Position numbers and translations under genes: made by a program. Positions 29,811 through 39,664 of a stretch of 64,000 nucleotides of DNA are shown piece by piece (position 1 is the stretch's first letter; each line of letters opens with the position of its first letter). This stretch comes from Marinobacter lipolyticus SM19 (lineage in GTDB: Bacteria; Pseudomonadota; Gammaproteobacteria; Pseudomonadales; Oleiphilaceae), in assembly GCF_000397065.2 (NCBI RefSeq), contig NZ_KE007317.1, positions 624,233 to 688,232 of the forward strand. Direction: 5' to 3'. The notes beneath the pieces were generated by a model, which was not told the origin of the DNA, did no database searches, and saw only the letters and a program-made list of their open reading frames with translations.

Positions 29811-31010
29811 TTATCGTGTAATGCGCTGTGCTGCTGAGTTCAGGGCATCCTCAACGGATTGTCTTCCAGAAGTGATGTTCTGCAGAGCTGGCCCCATGGA
29901 TGACCAGAACGCGCCCATGGCGGGCACACTCGGCATAGGCTCGCCCAGTTCGGCGTTTTCGAAGGTAGCAGCGATGTTGGGATCAGACGACAGCTCGTCC
30001 ATGAATTCCTTGTTGGCTACGGCACCCAGGGGCACGTCGTCATTAACCATTTTCAGCCCCTTGACCGATAGCGCGTAGCTCTCCAGGAACTCAACGGCCA
30101 GGTCCTTGTTTGGACTTGCGGAATTCAGCGTTGCCGCCATGACACCCACCATTGGTTTGCTTGGCTGGCCGTCAACGGTCGGCAAGGTGGTTACACCAAA
30201 ATTGATACCGCTTTTCTCCAGGTTACCCCAGGCCCAGGGGCCGTTGATCATCATGGCAACCTCGCCCTTATTGAAACCGGACTCCATGGCGCTGTAGTCC
30301 GCACCGCGCGGCATGACGCCTTCTTCAATCAGGGTTGCAAGCATGTTGCCCCCTTTCAAGGCACCCTCGTTATTTACGCCTGTGTCCTTTACGTCATAGC
30401 TACCATCTTCGTTCTGGGCGAAGATGTAGCCTCCGGCCGCGGCAACCATCGGCCAGGTGAAATAGGTGTTGTTGTAGTCCCACAAAATGGCGCGTTTGCC
30501 CTCTTCCGCCAGCTTCTTGTGAATGGCTGGAATGTCCTCAAATGCCTGGGGCGGCTCTGGAATCAGATCTTTGTTGTAGATCAGGCCGATGGACTCAACG
30601 GCCATGGGGTAACCGTACATCTTGCCGTCAACTGTCACCGCATCCCAGGTAAAATCGAAGTTCGCGTCGATAACACTCTGTGATGGCTTTACTTCAGAGA
30701 TAATGCCACTCTGGGCCCATTCACCAAGCCGGTCGTGGGCCCAGATAAAGATATCCGGGCCATTACCGGTGGCGGCAGACTGCTGGAATTTGTCAGTGGC
30801 GCTGTCAGGGTGAGCTACTTCAACAGGGATGCCGGTTTCCTCAGTGAACCAGTTTCCAACTTCCTGCAGGCCATCATAGCCCTTGTCACCGTTAATCCAG
30901 ACCAGGAGCTTGCCCTCATCTATTTCGGCGTGAGCGGGGGCAGACAGACCAAAGGTTGCTGCAACAATGGAAGCGGCGAGTGTGCTGCGGATAAAAGTTC
31001 GACGATTCAT
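29811..31010 (-). CDS. malE: Maltose/maltodextrin-binding protein MalE
   Basis: A 399-residue periplasmic binding protein. Mature residues follow E. coli MalE ([54 protein letters not shown]-like [12 protein letters not shown] near the end). The signal, [20 protein letters not shown] with a cleavage after AHA near residue 28, carries a twin arginine in a Tat-like context, unlike E. coli MalE. First gene of malEFG, divergent from the amylase gene. Confidence 0.95.
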   Translation of the reverse strand: MNRRTFIRSTLAASIVAATFGLSAPAHAEIDEGKLLVWINGDKGYDGLQEVGNWFTEETGIPVEVAHPDSATDKFQQSAATGNGPDIFIWAHDRLGEWAQSGIISEVKPSQSVIDANFDFTWDAVTVDGKMYGYPMAVESIGLIYNKDLIPEPPQAFEDIPAIHKKLAEEGKRAILWDYNNTYFTWPMVAAAGGYIFAQNEDGSYDVKDTGVNNEGALKGGNMLATLIEEGVMPRGADYSAMESGFNKGEVAMMINGPWAWGNLEKSGINFGVTTLPTVDGQPSKPMVGVMAATLNSASPNKDLAVEFLESYALSVKGLKMVNDDVPLGAVANKEFMDELSSDPNIAATFENAELGEPMPSVPAMGAFWSSMGPALQNITSGRQSVEDALNSAAQRITR

Positions 31011-31272
31011 CAGGTAATTCCTCTGCTTGTACTTGCCTTATTCTTGTTGTCCGTCCTCGCATGAGGTTGGCCGGACGGGCTTAACGCAAATCTTTCTATT
31101 GCGAGTAACCCAACTGTGTTGCAATTTTCCGTCGCTGGCATCAGCCCTGATTTCATTCCCTAAGGCGTAGAATGGGGGAGTAGTGAGGCGTAGTGAATTC
31201 CGCCTACCACCCACCCTCCGGGTCTGGTTTGATTACGGTAAGACAACAATAAATGGAACCGGAGCCCTTTGC
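31011..31272. promoter_or_regulatory. malE / amylase divergent control region
   Basis: A 262-nt gap between two divergent maltodextrin genes, where MalT sites would be expected. I see only weak versions of the box: GGGGAGTAGT at 31175-31184, and GGAGGG on the minus strand near 31214. No perfect core GGATGA or GGAGGA occurs, so MalT control here is inferred from context only. Confidence 0.35.
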
Positions 31273-33099
31273 ATGAACAAGCACCCCAAAAACATCAGGT
31301 TAACCGTAAGCCTTGCGACGTGCCTGTCCCTTGCCGGCTGTGCCGGAAGCCAGTATGAGACCGTCGCCCCGCTGTCTGAAAGCCCAATCAGTTCAGTCAA
31401 TAATGGCCTGTGTACCGCTACGCAATCAGAGATGACGATTCCTGTTGGCGACACCTTCGCCGATGGTGACTGGGTGCGGGACTTTTACAGCGGCGACAAA
31501 GCCCGGGTGGAAAATGGCGAAGTAACCCTTACCCCCGCCCCGGCAGCAGAAGGCCTGATACTGCTTGAGGCCGCTGATGCTGGTCAAAAGAGCTTTAATT
31601 GGGCCGGTGCCACGGTTTATTTTACCGTGACCGATCGATTCGCCAACGGCCGTACCGATAATGACAGCAACTACGGGCGAAAACCCGACGGCAAGGACGA
31701 AATCGGCACCTTCCACGGCGGTGACTTCGCCGGCCTGACCGAAAAACTGGATTACCTCAAGGAACTGGGCGTTAATGCCGTTTGGATCACCCCGCCCTTC
31801 GAGCAGATTCACGGCTGGGTTGGTGGTGGCGACCGGGGCGATTTCCAGCACTATGGTTACCACGGTTACTACGCCCTGGATTTTACCCAACCGGACGCCA
31901 ATTTCGGCACCCGTGAAGAATTCCGCACCCTGGTGGAAGAAGCCCATGTCCGCGGTATTCGCGTGGTGATGGACGTGGTCATGAACCACCCCGGCTACGC
32001 CACACTCCAGGACATGCAGGGGTTTAGCTTCGGCGGACTGCGCGAAGGGTTCGAAAAACACCTGCCGGAACAATGGGGCGAGTGGCAGCCGGAATCCTGG
32101 GAGAATTTCCACGCCTACCACGCGCTGATCGATTACGATCACCCCCACTGGCGCAACTGGTGGGGCAAGGACTGGGTCCGTGCCGGCATCGGGGACTATG
32201 ACACACCGCCGAATGCCTCCATCGACCCGGTACGCGGCTCGCTGGCCTTCCTACCGGACTTCAAGACCGAATCGGACAAAGCGGTTGACCTGCCGTTGTT
32301 CCTCCAGAACAAGGAAAACACCCGTGCCACGCAACTTGATGACGCAACCGTCCGGGATTACCTGATCACCTGGCTGACAGGCTGGGTGCGTGAATTTGGC
32401 GTTGACGGTTTCCGGGTGGATACCGCCAAACATGTGGAACCGGCAGCCTGGCAGGCACTGAAAACCCAAGCCCAGAATGCGCTGGACACCTATCGCAGCA
32501 ACAACCCCGGGCAACCGTTGCCTGCGGAGGACTTCTGGATGGTAGCCGAGGTTTTCCCCCACTCGGTGACTCGCAGTAGTTACTTTGATTCCGGCTTCGA
32601 CGCAGTCATCAACTTTGATCTGCAGGAAGAAGCCCATGCCGGTGCTACCTGCCTGCCTGAGATGGAGGCCATCTACAGTGATTACTCGAAGAAGATGAAC
32701 GGCGACAATCCGTTCAACGTAATGAACTACATTTCGTCCCACGATACCCAGTTGTTTAGTCGAATCGACGATAATGATCCCGCCTTGCAGAAGCGTGTAG
32801 CCAGCGCCCTGCTGTTTACACCGGGAACCAGCCAGATCTTCTATGGGGATGAGACCGGGCGCGAGTTCGGGCCTACCGGTTCAGATGGCCACCAGGGAAC
32901 CCGATCCGATATGAACTGGACCGATATCGAAAGTGGCAAGGCAGACCCAGTCCTGTCCCACTGGAAGAAGTTGGGGCAGTTTCGCGCGCGCCATCCAGCC
33001 ATTGGTGCAGGGGCGCATACACGCCTTAGCGCAGAGCCCTATGTTTTTTCAAGAATCCACGGCGACGACCGCGTGGTCATCGCCTTCGGCAAGGAGTAA
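31273..33099 (+). CDS. Lipoprotein alpha-amylase (GH13, MalS-like)
   Basis: A 608-residue GH13 amylase. ATG at 31273 is chosen because it gives a clean lipoprotein signal (SLAGC, Cys23) and a GGAG site upstream; the longer frame from 31183 lacks one. Catalytic regions: DVVMNHPGY, GFRVDTAKH (nucleophile Asp near 382), VAEVF (Glu near 424) and YISSHDTQLF (Asp near 490). The long insertions resemble periplasmic MalS. It would cut starch or long dextrins outside the cytoplasm to feed MalE. The C-terminal beta domain is short. An aldo/keto reductase gene starts 3 nt later. Confidence 0.88.
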   Translation: MNKHPKNIRLTVSLATCLSLAGCAGSQYETVAPLSESPISSVNNGLCTATQSEMTIPVGDTFADGDWVRDFYSGDKARVENGEVTLTPAPAAEGLILLEAADAGQKSFNWAGATVYFTVTDRFANGRTDNDSNYGRKPDGKDEIGTFHGGDFAGLTEKLDYLKELGVNAVWITPPFEQIHGWVGGGDRGDFQHYGYHGYYALDFTQPDANFGTREEFRTLVEEAHVRGIRVVMDVVMNHPGYATLQDMQGFSFGGLREGFEKHLPEQWGEWQPESWENFHAYHALIDYDHPHWRNWWGKDWVRAGIGDYDTPPNASIDPVRGSLAFLPDFKTESDKAVDLPLFLQNKENTRATQLDDATVRDYLITWLTGWVREFGVDGFRVDTAKHVEPAAWQALKTQAQNALDTYRSNNPGQPLPAEDFWMVAEVFPHSVTRSSYFDSGFDAVINFDLQEEAHAGATCLPEMEAIYSDYSKKMNGDNPFNVMNYISSHDTQLFSRIDDNDPALQKRVASALLFTPGTSQIFYGDETGREFGPTGSDGHQGTRSDMNWTDIESGKADPVLSHWKKLGQFRARHPAIGAGAHTRLSAEPYVFSRIHGDDRVVIAFGKE

Positions 33100-33101
33100 C
33101 C

Positions 33102-33989
33102 GTGCAAAACACCCCAACAGCAGGCTTTACACCGGAAACACCCCTGATTCTGGGGATGATGCGGCTCCACGATCATCCCGAGCTCACCCAACCGGCGAAG
33201 CTGGCCGACTGGGTATCAGCACGCGTGGATGAAGGGCTGAATGTGTTCGACCACGCCGACATCTATGGCGCCGGCGAATGTGAGAGGCTGTTCGGTGACG
33301 CACTGCGCGCACACCCGACTTTGGCCAAACAGGTTCGCGTTATCACCAAAGCGGGTATCGTACCGGCTGGTCAGGACAGCTCACCCTGGCAAGTGAAACA
33401 CTACCAGGCAGAAGCCGGATACCTGGCGAACGCCATCGACAAGGCCCTGTCGTCACTGTCCGTGGAGCAGATTGATACGTTTCTGATCCATCGGCCCGAC
33501 CCGTTGCTGCAGGCTGACGACGTCGCCCGTGTGCTGGAAAATGCGGTATCAGCGGGAAAGATACGCCATATTGGTGTGTCCAACTACCTGCCGGAACAGT
33601 GGCGATGGCTGGCCCGGAATACCAGCCTGCCACTGGTGTGCAACCAAAGCCAGTTGTCCATTGCCCACACTGTCCCACTGTTCGATGGCACACTGGAAGC
33701 ACACCTGACTGACGGGATGCGCTGGCTGGCCTGGTCTCCGCTGGGTGGCGGCAATCTGGCGGAGCGGATTCCCGCCGATCTGCTCGACAGAGCGCGCGAG
33801 GAAACCGGACTGGATGAAACCGCCCTCGCCATTGCCTGGCTACACCAGATTCCCGGATCACCAGTGCCGGTGCTCGGTTCCATGAACCCTGACAGGATCC
33901 ATTCCGCCACTCGCGGCGCCCAGAGCCCGTTGCCCCGCCCGCTCTGGTACCGGCTTCTTGAATCCGTTCGCAAAACGGCGGTCGCCTGA
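33102..33989 (+). CDS. Aldo/keto reductase family protein
   Basis: A 295-residue NADPH-dependent oxidoreductase of the YdhF-like group. The catalytic tetrad is in place: Asp50 and Tyr55 in FDHADIYG, Lys83 in ITKAG and His130 in FLIHRPD. The start is GTG, 2 nt after the amylase stop, so the two are co-transcribed, which hints at a sugar aldehyde as substrate, though this is only a guess. Confidence 0.85.
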   Translation: MQNTPTAGFTPETPLILGMMRLHDHPELTQPAKLADWVSARVDEGLNVFDHADIYGAGECERLFGDALRAHPTLAKQVRVITKAGIVPAGQDSSPWQVKHYQAEAGYLANAIDKALSSLSVEQIDTFLIHRPDPLLQADDVARVLENAVSAGKIRHIGVSNYLPEQWRWLARNTSLPLVCNQSQLSIAHTVPLFDGTLEAHLTDGMRWLAWSPLGGGNLAERIPADLLDRAREETGLDETALAIAWLHQIPGSPVPVLGSMNPDRIHSATRGAQSPLPRPLWYRLLESVRKTAVA

Positions 33990-34071
33990 TACAAGGGGCA
34001 TCGTTACTGTTGGTCAACAGCGTTATACTCAGGTGAATGAACGAGTAGATGTGCCAGGGAACGACCGGATA

Positions 34072-35598
34072 ATGAAAGCACTACAGACAGATTATGATGT
34101 CGTCATTGTGGGCGGCGGTGTTAATGGCACGGGCATCGCCATGGACGCTGCCGGTCGGGGCCTGAAGGTTTTGCTGTGCGAGATGAACGATCTTGCATCC
34201 GCCACGTCCTCCAACAGCAGCAAGCTTATTCACGGAGGGCTCCGATACCTGGAGCACTACGAATTCAGACTGGTACGGAAGGCTCTGGCCGAACGTGAAG
34301 CACTGCTGAAGAATTCGCCCCATATCATGTGGCCCATGCGCTTTCGCCTCCCTTACCGAGAGCATTTGCGCCCCGCCTGGATGATTCGTACCGGCCTTTT
34401 CCTGTATGACCATCTGGCCAAACGCGAACTCCTCCCGGGCTCCCGTTCCATCCGATTTGACGCCGACAGCCCCCTGAAACCTGAAATCACCCGGGGCTTC
34501 GAGTACTCGGACGGCTGGGTGGACGACGCCCGCCTGGTGGTTCTGACCGCCCTTAAAGCACAGGAGTGCGGCGCAACCATACTCACCCGGACCAAATGCG
34601 TCCACGCGGAACGGGGCAACGACCAGTGGCGCGTTACACTGGAAAACACAACCAACGGCACAACCCGGACCATCTCTGCCCGGACCATCGTCAATGCCTC
34701 TGGCCCCTGGGTCAGCCGTCTGTTCAGTGACGCATTCTCCATGCCCGCCCCGCGGATGATCCGCATGGTCAAAGGCAGCCATATTGTGGTGCCGCGCCTG
34801 AACAAGGATACCGAGGCCTACATTCTGCAGAATGAAGACGACCGTATCGTCTTTGTGATCCCCTACGAAGATCACTTTTCATTGATCGGCACTACCGATG
34901 TGGAGTATGAAGGCGATCCTCGCAAGGCAACCATTTCAACGGACGAAACTGACTATCTCCTCGACATCGTAAACGCCCACTTTAAACACCAATTGACGAC
35001 AAAGGATGTGGTCTGGTCCTATTCCGGCGTTCGACCGTTGATGGACGATGAACAACAACCGGCCCAGAAAGCCAGCCGTGACTACTCGTTCGAGGTGGAT
35101 GCCTCTGATGAAAACGCGCCGGTTATTTCAGTATTCGGCGGCAAGATCACCACTTACCGCAAACTCGCCGAAGCGGCCACCGACAAACTGTGCCAGTTCT
35201 TTCCGAAAACCGGTCCGGCCTGGACCCGGAACGCCGTACTTCCGGGTGGTGACTTTACTGACCAGATCGACCTGTCCGCACAACTGAAATCCCGGTGGCC
35301 ATGGTTGCCTGAAGAGCTATTAAACCGCTACGTGAGGACCTACGGTACACGCACTCACCAGGTTGTGAATGGAGCGACTGATCTGGAATCCCTGGGCAGA
35401 CGGTTTACCGGCAACCTGTACCAGAACGAAGTGGATTACCTCGTGTCGGGGGAATGGGCCATAACGGCAGAAGATATCCTCTGGCGGCGGACCAAACAGG
35501 GGCTTTACGCCACGGCAGAGGACGTCGGGGAACTGGCTTCCTACCTCAAACTCAGCACCGGAGTATCTGCTGAACCCGTTTCTGAAGCTGAGGAATGA
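34072..35598 (+). CDS. glpD: Aerobic glycerol-3-phosphate dehydrogenase GlpD
   Basis: FAD-dependent enzyme of the inner membrane that oxidises glycerol 3-phosphate to dihydroxyacetone phosphate and passes electrons to quinone. From ATG at 34072 it has 508 residues, the usual length; the frame upstream to 33958 overlaps the reductase gene and is not used. It shows the FAD motif VVIVGGGVNGTGIAMDAAGR at the N-terminus, the family motif SNSSKLIHGGLRYLE, and FGGKITTYRKLAE near residue 360. It follows the reductase by 82 nt. No glpK or glpF is nearby. Confidence 0.94.
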   Translation: MKALQTDYDVVIVGGGVNGTGIAMDAAGRGLKVLLCEMNDLASATSSNSSKLIHGGLRYLEHYEFRLVRKALAEREALLKNSPHIMWPMRFRLPYREHLRPAWMIRTGLFLYDHLAKRELLPGSRSIRFDADSPLKPEITRGFEYSDGWVDDARLVVLTALKAQECGATILTRTKCVHAERGNDQWRVTLENTTNGTTRTISARTIVNASGPWVSRLFSDAFSMPAPRMIRMVKGSHIVVPRLNKDTEAYILQNEDDRIVFVIPYEDHFSLIGTTDVEYEGDPRKATISTDETDYLLDIVNAHFKHQLTTKDVVWSYSGVRPLMDDEQQPAQKASRDYSFEVDASDENAPVISVFGGKITTYRKLAEAATDKLCQFFPKTGPAWTRNAVLPGGDFTDQIDLSAQLKSRWPWLPEELLNRYVRTYGTRTHQVVNGATDLESLGRRFTGNLYQNEVDYLVSGEWAITAEDILWRRTKQGLYATAEDVGELASYLKLSTGVSAEPVSEAEE

Positions 35599-36151
35599 CG
35601 TCCTGCTCAAACCAGGGATTACGCCGCAGCCACATATTGTTGCGGGGGCTGGGATGGGGCAGCGGCAACACGCTGGGCCAGTCTTTTCTCCACTCTTTTA
35701 CATTGTCGGTCACTGACTTTTTCGGGTCCGACAAATGCCAGGCATGGGCATACTGCCCGATGACCAGTGTCAGCTCTATGTGGTTCAGCCTCGCCAGCAG
35801 TGCTTCTCGCCAGGTTGGCGCACACTCGGGGCGCGGTGGGAGGTCACCGGACTTACCGGTACCCGGGTAACAGAACCCCATGGGCAGTATCGCCAGCTTG
35901 CTCTCATCGTAAAATACGTCCCGGCTAATGCCCATCCAGTTGCGGAGACGATCGCCGCTGGGGTCATTGAACGGCAACCCGGTTTCATGAACCCGCCGGC
36001 CCGGTGCCTGCCCGACCACCAGTATTCTTGAGCACTCGCTGAGCTGAATCACCGGCCGGGGCCCAAGTGGCAAGTACTCTGCACACAATGTGCATTGGCG
36101 TACCCTGGCGACTAACTCGTCAAACGAGAGAGAGGAGTATGCCTCGGTCAT
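35552..36151 (-). CDS. Uracil-DNA glycosylase superfamily protein
   Basis: A 199-residue protein of the UDG fold. It has VVGQAPGRRVHETGLPFNDPSGDRLRNW (motif A region, core GQAPG and FNDPSGD) and the motif B-like HPSPRNNMW near residue 168, plus VIGQYAHAW in the core. The N-terminal CTLCAEYLPLGPRP resembles the cysteine pair of the uracil-DNA-glycosylase-like family, but a full four-cysteine iron-sulfur set of family 4 is not obvious. Its 3' end overlaps glpD by 47 nt, and its start overlaps the GGDEF gene by 4 nt (ATGA). Confidence 0.82.
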   Translation of the reverse strand: MTEAYSSLSFDELVARVRQCTLCAEYLPLGPRPVIQLSECSRILVVGQAPGRRVHETGLPFNDPSGDRLRNWMGISRDVFYDESKLAILPMGFCYPGTGKSGDLPPRPECAPTWREALLARLNHIELTLVIGQYAHAWHLSDPKKSVTDNVKEWRKDWPSVLPLPHPSPRNNMWLRRNPWFEQDVIPQLQKRVQQILRC

Positions 36152-37668
36152 GATTGTTTCCTGACTTTTTTGATCGCATACATGGCGTCGTCCGCTCTTG
36201 CCAACAGCTTATCCGGATCCCTTTCCCCTGGCCGACTGGCAACACCGCCCACGCTCGCGCCGCCGTAATCAAGTGTCAACTCCGGCAAAATAAACTGGCC
36301 GGTCGTTACTGATCTGAGTCTGCCGAGGAAAGCCTCGAGCTCTAATGACTCCCCCTCGGCTCCTGCCGATGACAACACCACGAATTCGTCACCACCGTAA
36401 CGACTGACCAGGTCCCCCGCACGTGTCGCCTCCCGCAAACGCTTTGCCATGCCCTTAAGAAGGTGATCACCTGCTTCGTGCCCATGCTGGTCGTTAATGT
36501 ACTTGAATCCATCCAGATCGATAAAGGCCACATAAACACAACTGCCATTGCGCTCCGCGGCGGCCAGCATTCGCGCAAGCTCCTCCACCAGGTATCGACG
36601 ATTGGCAAGCCCGGTAAGAGGATCATGGAGAGCGTAGACAACGAGTTCCTGATTGGCACGTTCGAGCTGCGTGAGATATTCCAACCGATCGGCCAGCAGA
36701 GACAGATAATTGGAACAACTGATGATAATCTGCCGGTTATTCTCCGGTTCGGTCAGCACCTTTTCCTGAATCAGGAGAATACCTGCCACCCGGCGACCAC
36801 GCGTCTCCACGCTGATCAGAGCGGCGCTTGCATCGCTCGACAAACCTGCCTCTGACTGGAGACTCTCTAATAGCCCCACTTCAAGGGCGCTGACAAATGG
36901 ATCAGGATGAGCACGATTATTTAGCGAATCCGTCAGCGGGATCAGGTCGACTACCTCGCGGATCCTGCCCAACCAGGCGTCTCCACCATCAACCAGAGTA
37001 TTGACGCCTTGCGCGGTCTGGACAAAGGGCACCGCCCTTACCCACTCCCCACTTTCTTCGAGCAAGCCGGCGGCACCGATCAGGGCGGAATCAAGCGTAT
37101 ACGACCGGAAACACAACTCGCCGATTTCAGCAATCAACGATAATGACTCCAGCTTTTTCTCCGCCCTGCGCGCTCGCCGGACCGAATCCCTGGCGGCAGC
37201 ATCCCTGGCGATCTGATAGGCAATCAGCTCGGAACAGAGTTCCAGCACATCCAATACTTCCGGGTCGACTGTTGAAGAACAGCTGCTCGCGCCGCAAAGG
37301 GTGCCGTAGATGCTCCCGTCGAGATTATTAACAGGGACAGAGAGATAAGTCTTTAGGCCCAAATCCTTTGCAGCCTCGGAGTCTCCCCAGATTTTTCCAA
37401 CATCATCAGTAAAGTATCGCCGTTCATCCATTGCCCGCTTGCACAAGGTATCCGCCCAGGGCACCTCCATTCCCTCAGGCAAGTTAATACTTCCGGAATT
37501 GTCCGAAAAAAGAATCGTTTGAACGCCTTTCGATTCATCAATCACTGTCAGATAGGTCGATTCAAGACCGGTGATACGCTGCAAAAGCTCAAGAATGGGA
37601 CGGGTCAGCTGCTCGAGGTTCTCGGCGCCGGACAATGAGCGGGCGAACTGGGAAATTAAAAATTCCAT
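36148..37668 (-). CDS. GAF-GGDEF diguanylate cyclase
   Basis: A 506-residue cytoplasmic signalling protein. Residues about 15-160 form a GAF sensor domain, 170-325 are a second, less clear sensory region with a short coiled coil (RRARRAEKKLESL), and 340-505 form a GGDEF domain with an intact active site SRYGGDEFVVL near residue 426. The inhibitory I-site RAGD lies 5 residues before it, so product inhibition by cyclic di-GMP is expected. No EAL domain is present. It is translationally coupled to the UDG-like gene, a pairing without an obvious logic. Confidence 0.9.
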   Translation of the reverse strand: MEFLISQFARSLSGAENLEQLTRPILELLQRITGLESTYLTVIDESKGVQTILFSDNSGSINLPEGMEVPWADTLCKRAMDERRYFTDDVGKIWGDSEAAKDLGLKTYLSVPVNNLDGSIYGTLCGASSCSSTVDPEVLDVLELCSELIAYQIARDAAARDSVRRARRAEKKLESLSLIAEIGELCFRSYTLDSALIGAAGLLEESGEWVRAVPFVQTAQGVNTLVDGGDAWLGRIREVVDLIPLTDSLNNRAHPDPFVSALEVGLLESLQSEAGLSSDASAALISVETRGRRVAGILLIQEKVLTEPENNRQIIISCSNYLSLLADRLEYLTQLERANQELVVYALHDPLTGLANRRYLVEELARMLAAAERNGSCVYVAFIDLDGFKYINDQHGHEAGDHLLKGMAKRLREATRAGDLVSRYGGDEFVVLSSAGAEGESLELEAFLGRLRSVTTGQFILPELTLDYGGASVGGVASRPGERDPDKLLARADDAMYAIKKVRKQS

Positions 37669-37916
37669 AAAAGGGGAACACTGCTCGTTATGATAGTTGT
37701 GTGATAGGTACAGGTGTTCTCGTCACTTTGTATCTCCAGAATAGCCCCTTCGAAAAACAAGAGATAGCCCCCAGGGAGATTGCCAGCCCCTTTTGGTTAG
37801 CTCACTGCGCCAGGACATACCGACGCTTGCATAACCTTCCGGTTAACGTCACCTTAAAGCCAGCTCTCGTATCCAACAAAACCGCCACTTCCCCCCTGAC
37901 TAGAAGGACGGCCGCT

Positions 37917-38651
37917 ATGAATGCCAAGTCTGACATTGCACCGAATCCAACTCTGGACGAATTCCGCAAGGTGGTCCGCAGCCGGCGATCGGTTCGTCGG
38001 TTTACCAATGAGCCGGTGCCCCAGGATGTGCTGGACGATTGCCTGGACCTGGCCATGCTGGCGCCCAACTCCAGCAACCTGCAGCCCTGGGAATTCTTTG
38101 TAGTAAGAACCCCGGAACTGAAGGACCGTCTCGCCGAGGCCTGTCTTGGTCAGAACGCTGCGAAAACCGCCCCGGTGCTGATCGCGGTCGTTGCCCGCAC
38201 CGACACCTGGCGCCAGCATTCGCGCATGGCACTGGAGCAATGGCCCGAAGAAAAACTGCCGGGGATTGTGGAAAAGTATTATTCAAAGATCGCACCCATT
38301 CATTACAACCAGGGGCCTTTCGGACTCCTGGGTATTGCCAAGAAGACGGCTGGGCTGGTCGTTGGACTCTCTCGTCCGGTTCCAAGGGGGCCCTACTCGA
38401 TCAACGAAATGAAGGTCTGGGCGACCAAGTCAACTGCCCTCGCAGCGGAGAACCTGATGCTGGCGCTCAGAGCACACGGTTACGATTCCTGTCCTATGGA
38501 AGGGTTCGATGAATACCGGGTGCGGCGGTTGCTGTCGCTACCGGAAAAAGGACTGGTAACCATGGTGCTGGCGGCGGGCAAGCGTGCCGAAAAAGGGGTT
38601 TACAATCGCCAATATCGATTCAATCAGGATGAACTGGTTCACTATCTCTGA
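37917..38651 (+). CDS. Nitroreductase family protein
   Basis: A 244-residue FMN-dependent oxidoreductase. ATG at 37917 with GAAGGA upstream is chosen; the longer frame from 37701 reads through untypical sequence. The N-terminus VRSRRSVRRFTNEPVP is the FMN-binding hallmark of the family, followed by LAMLAPNSSNLQPWEF and, late, LALRAHGYDSCPMEGFD. The substrate is unknown. The 248-nt gap before it holds no recognised element. Confidence 0.88.
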   Translation: MNAKSDIAPNPTLDEFRKVVRSRRSVRRFTNEPVPQDVLDDCLDLAMLAPNSSNLQPWEFFVVRTPELKDRLAEACLGQNAAKTAPVLIAVVARTDTWRQHSRMALEQWPEEKLPGIVEKYYSKIAPIHYNQGPFGLLGIAKKTAGLVVGLSRPVPRGPYSINEMKVWATKSTALAAENLMLALRAHGYDSCPMEGFDEYRVRRLLSLPEKGLVTMVLAAGKRAEKGVYNRQYRFNQDELVHYL

Positions 38652-38659
38652 GTGGCTAT

Positions 38660-38686
38660 GTTGCAACGCTCCTATAGCGCTGCAAC
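38660..38686. terminator. Hairpin between nitroreductase and glk (convergent genes)
   Basis: GTTGCAACGCT and AGCGCTGCAAC pair with one mismatch around CCTAT. It lies between two convergent genes, so it may stop both, but there is no strong T run. Confidence 0.4.
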
Positions 38687-38698
38687 ACATTTCCCACC

Positions 38699-39664
38699 CT
38701 ACACTTCCGGATTCGTCAGCGCTTCTGCCGCTCCTAACAGACCGGTATAACCTTCGGTGACCACGTAAACCGGTGTCGCCTCGAGCAGAGGCCGCATACG
38801 TCCTTTATCCTCGAAGCCTTTCTGGAATGGGCTTTCCAGGAAGAAATCGATAAAGCGTGGGAGGATACCCCCGCACAGATAGACACCACCCGTGCTGCCC
38901 AGGGTCAATACGCCGTTGCCGGCAACCCGTCCCAGAATTTCACAGAAATGACGGAGGGTATGTCGCGCAAGCGAATCCGACTGTTCCAGCGCTGCTGCCG
39001 TTATTTTCGCCGGCGCATCCAAAGGAGCCGCAACACCCTGTATCTCGGCATGAGCCTGATAAAGGTTCAGCAACCCCTGGCCACAGAGAATCCGCTCCAC
39101 AGACACCCGACCGAAACGAGCCTTGAGGATCCGCAGTATCGCCATCTCGGTATCGTCCGTAGGCGCAAAATCCACATGGCCGCCTTCCGTCATTAACGGT
39201 ACCCAGCCATCCTGAAGTGGCACCAGACCGGACACCCCAAGACCCGTGCCCGGGCCGATCACCAGCCTCGGCCGGTGGGCATCACCGGGACCACCACAGA
39301 CGTGAATCAGCTTTTCAGCGGCGACATGGGGAACCCCAAGCGCCATCGCTGTGAAGTCATTGATGACTTTGAATGCGCTCCAACCAAACTGTCGGCGCAC
39401 TTCCTCACTGTCAAAGCGCCAGTGATTGTTGGTCATCCGCACCTTGGTGCCTGAAACGGGTGAGGCCACTGCCAGGCACACATCCTGGACTTCCCCTATC
39501 CCCGACCGCTGCAAATAATCGGCAATGGCGGAATCGAGGTTGTCATAATCGCTGCAAGCCAGAACCTCCACCGCCTCCGGCGCGAAGTCACCGGAGCGCA
39601 CGAGGGCAAACCTGGCATTGGTGCCCCCGATATCCCCTACCAGGGAGTAATTCATCGTTGTCAT
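38699..39664 (-). CDS. glk: Glucokinase
   Basis: ATP-dependent glucokinase of 321 residues, the size of bacterial group-A Glk. It shows the phosphate motif [15 protein letters not shown] at the N-terminus, EGGHVDFAP and the glycine-rich [15 protein letters not shown]. It would phosphorylate the glucose released by the GH13 glucosidase. Its ATG overlaps the edd stop by 4 nt (ATGA), so edd and glk are coupled; a second in-frame ATG sits 9 nt later. Confidence 0.93.
   Translation of the reverse strand: MTTMNYSLVGDIGGTNARFALVRSGDFAPEAVEVLACSDYDNLDSAIADYLQRSGIGEVQDVCLAVASPVSGTKVRMTNNHWRFDSEEVRRQFGWSAFKVINDFTAMALGVPHVAAEKLIHVCGGPGDAHRPRLVIGPGTGLGVSGLVPLQDGWVPLMTEGGHVDFAPTDDTEMAILRILKARFGRVSVERILCGQGLLNLYQAHAEIQGVAAPLDAPAKITAAALEQSDSLARHTLRHFCEILGRVAGNGVLTLGSTGGVYLCGGILPRFIDFFLESPFQKGFEDKGRMRPLLEATPVYVVTEGYTGLLGAAEALTNPEV

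Noticed and set aside
31175..31184. MalT box between malE and the amylase gene
   Set aside because: GGGGAGTAGT matches the core in 5 of 6 positions only; too weak to list as a site of its own.
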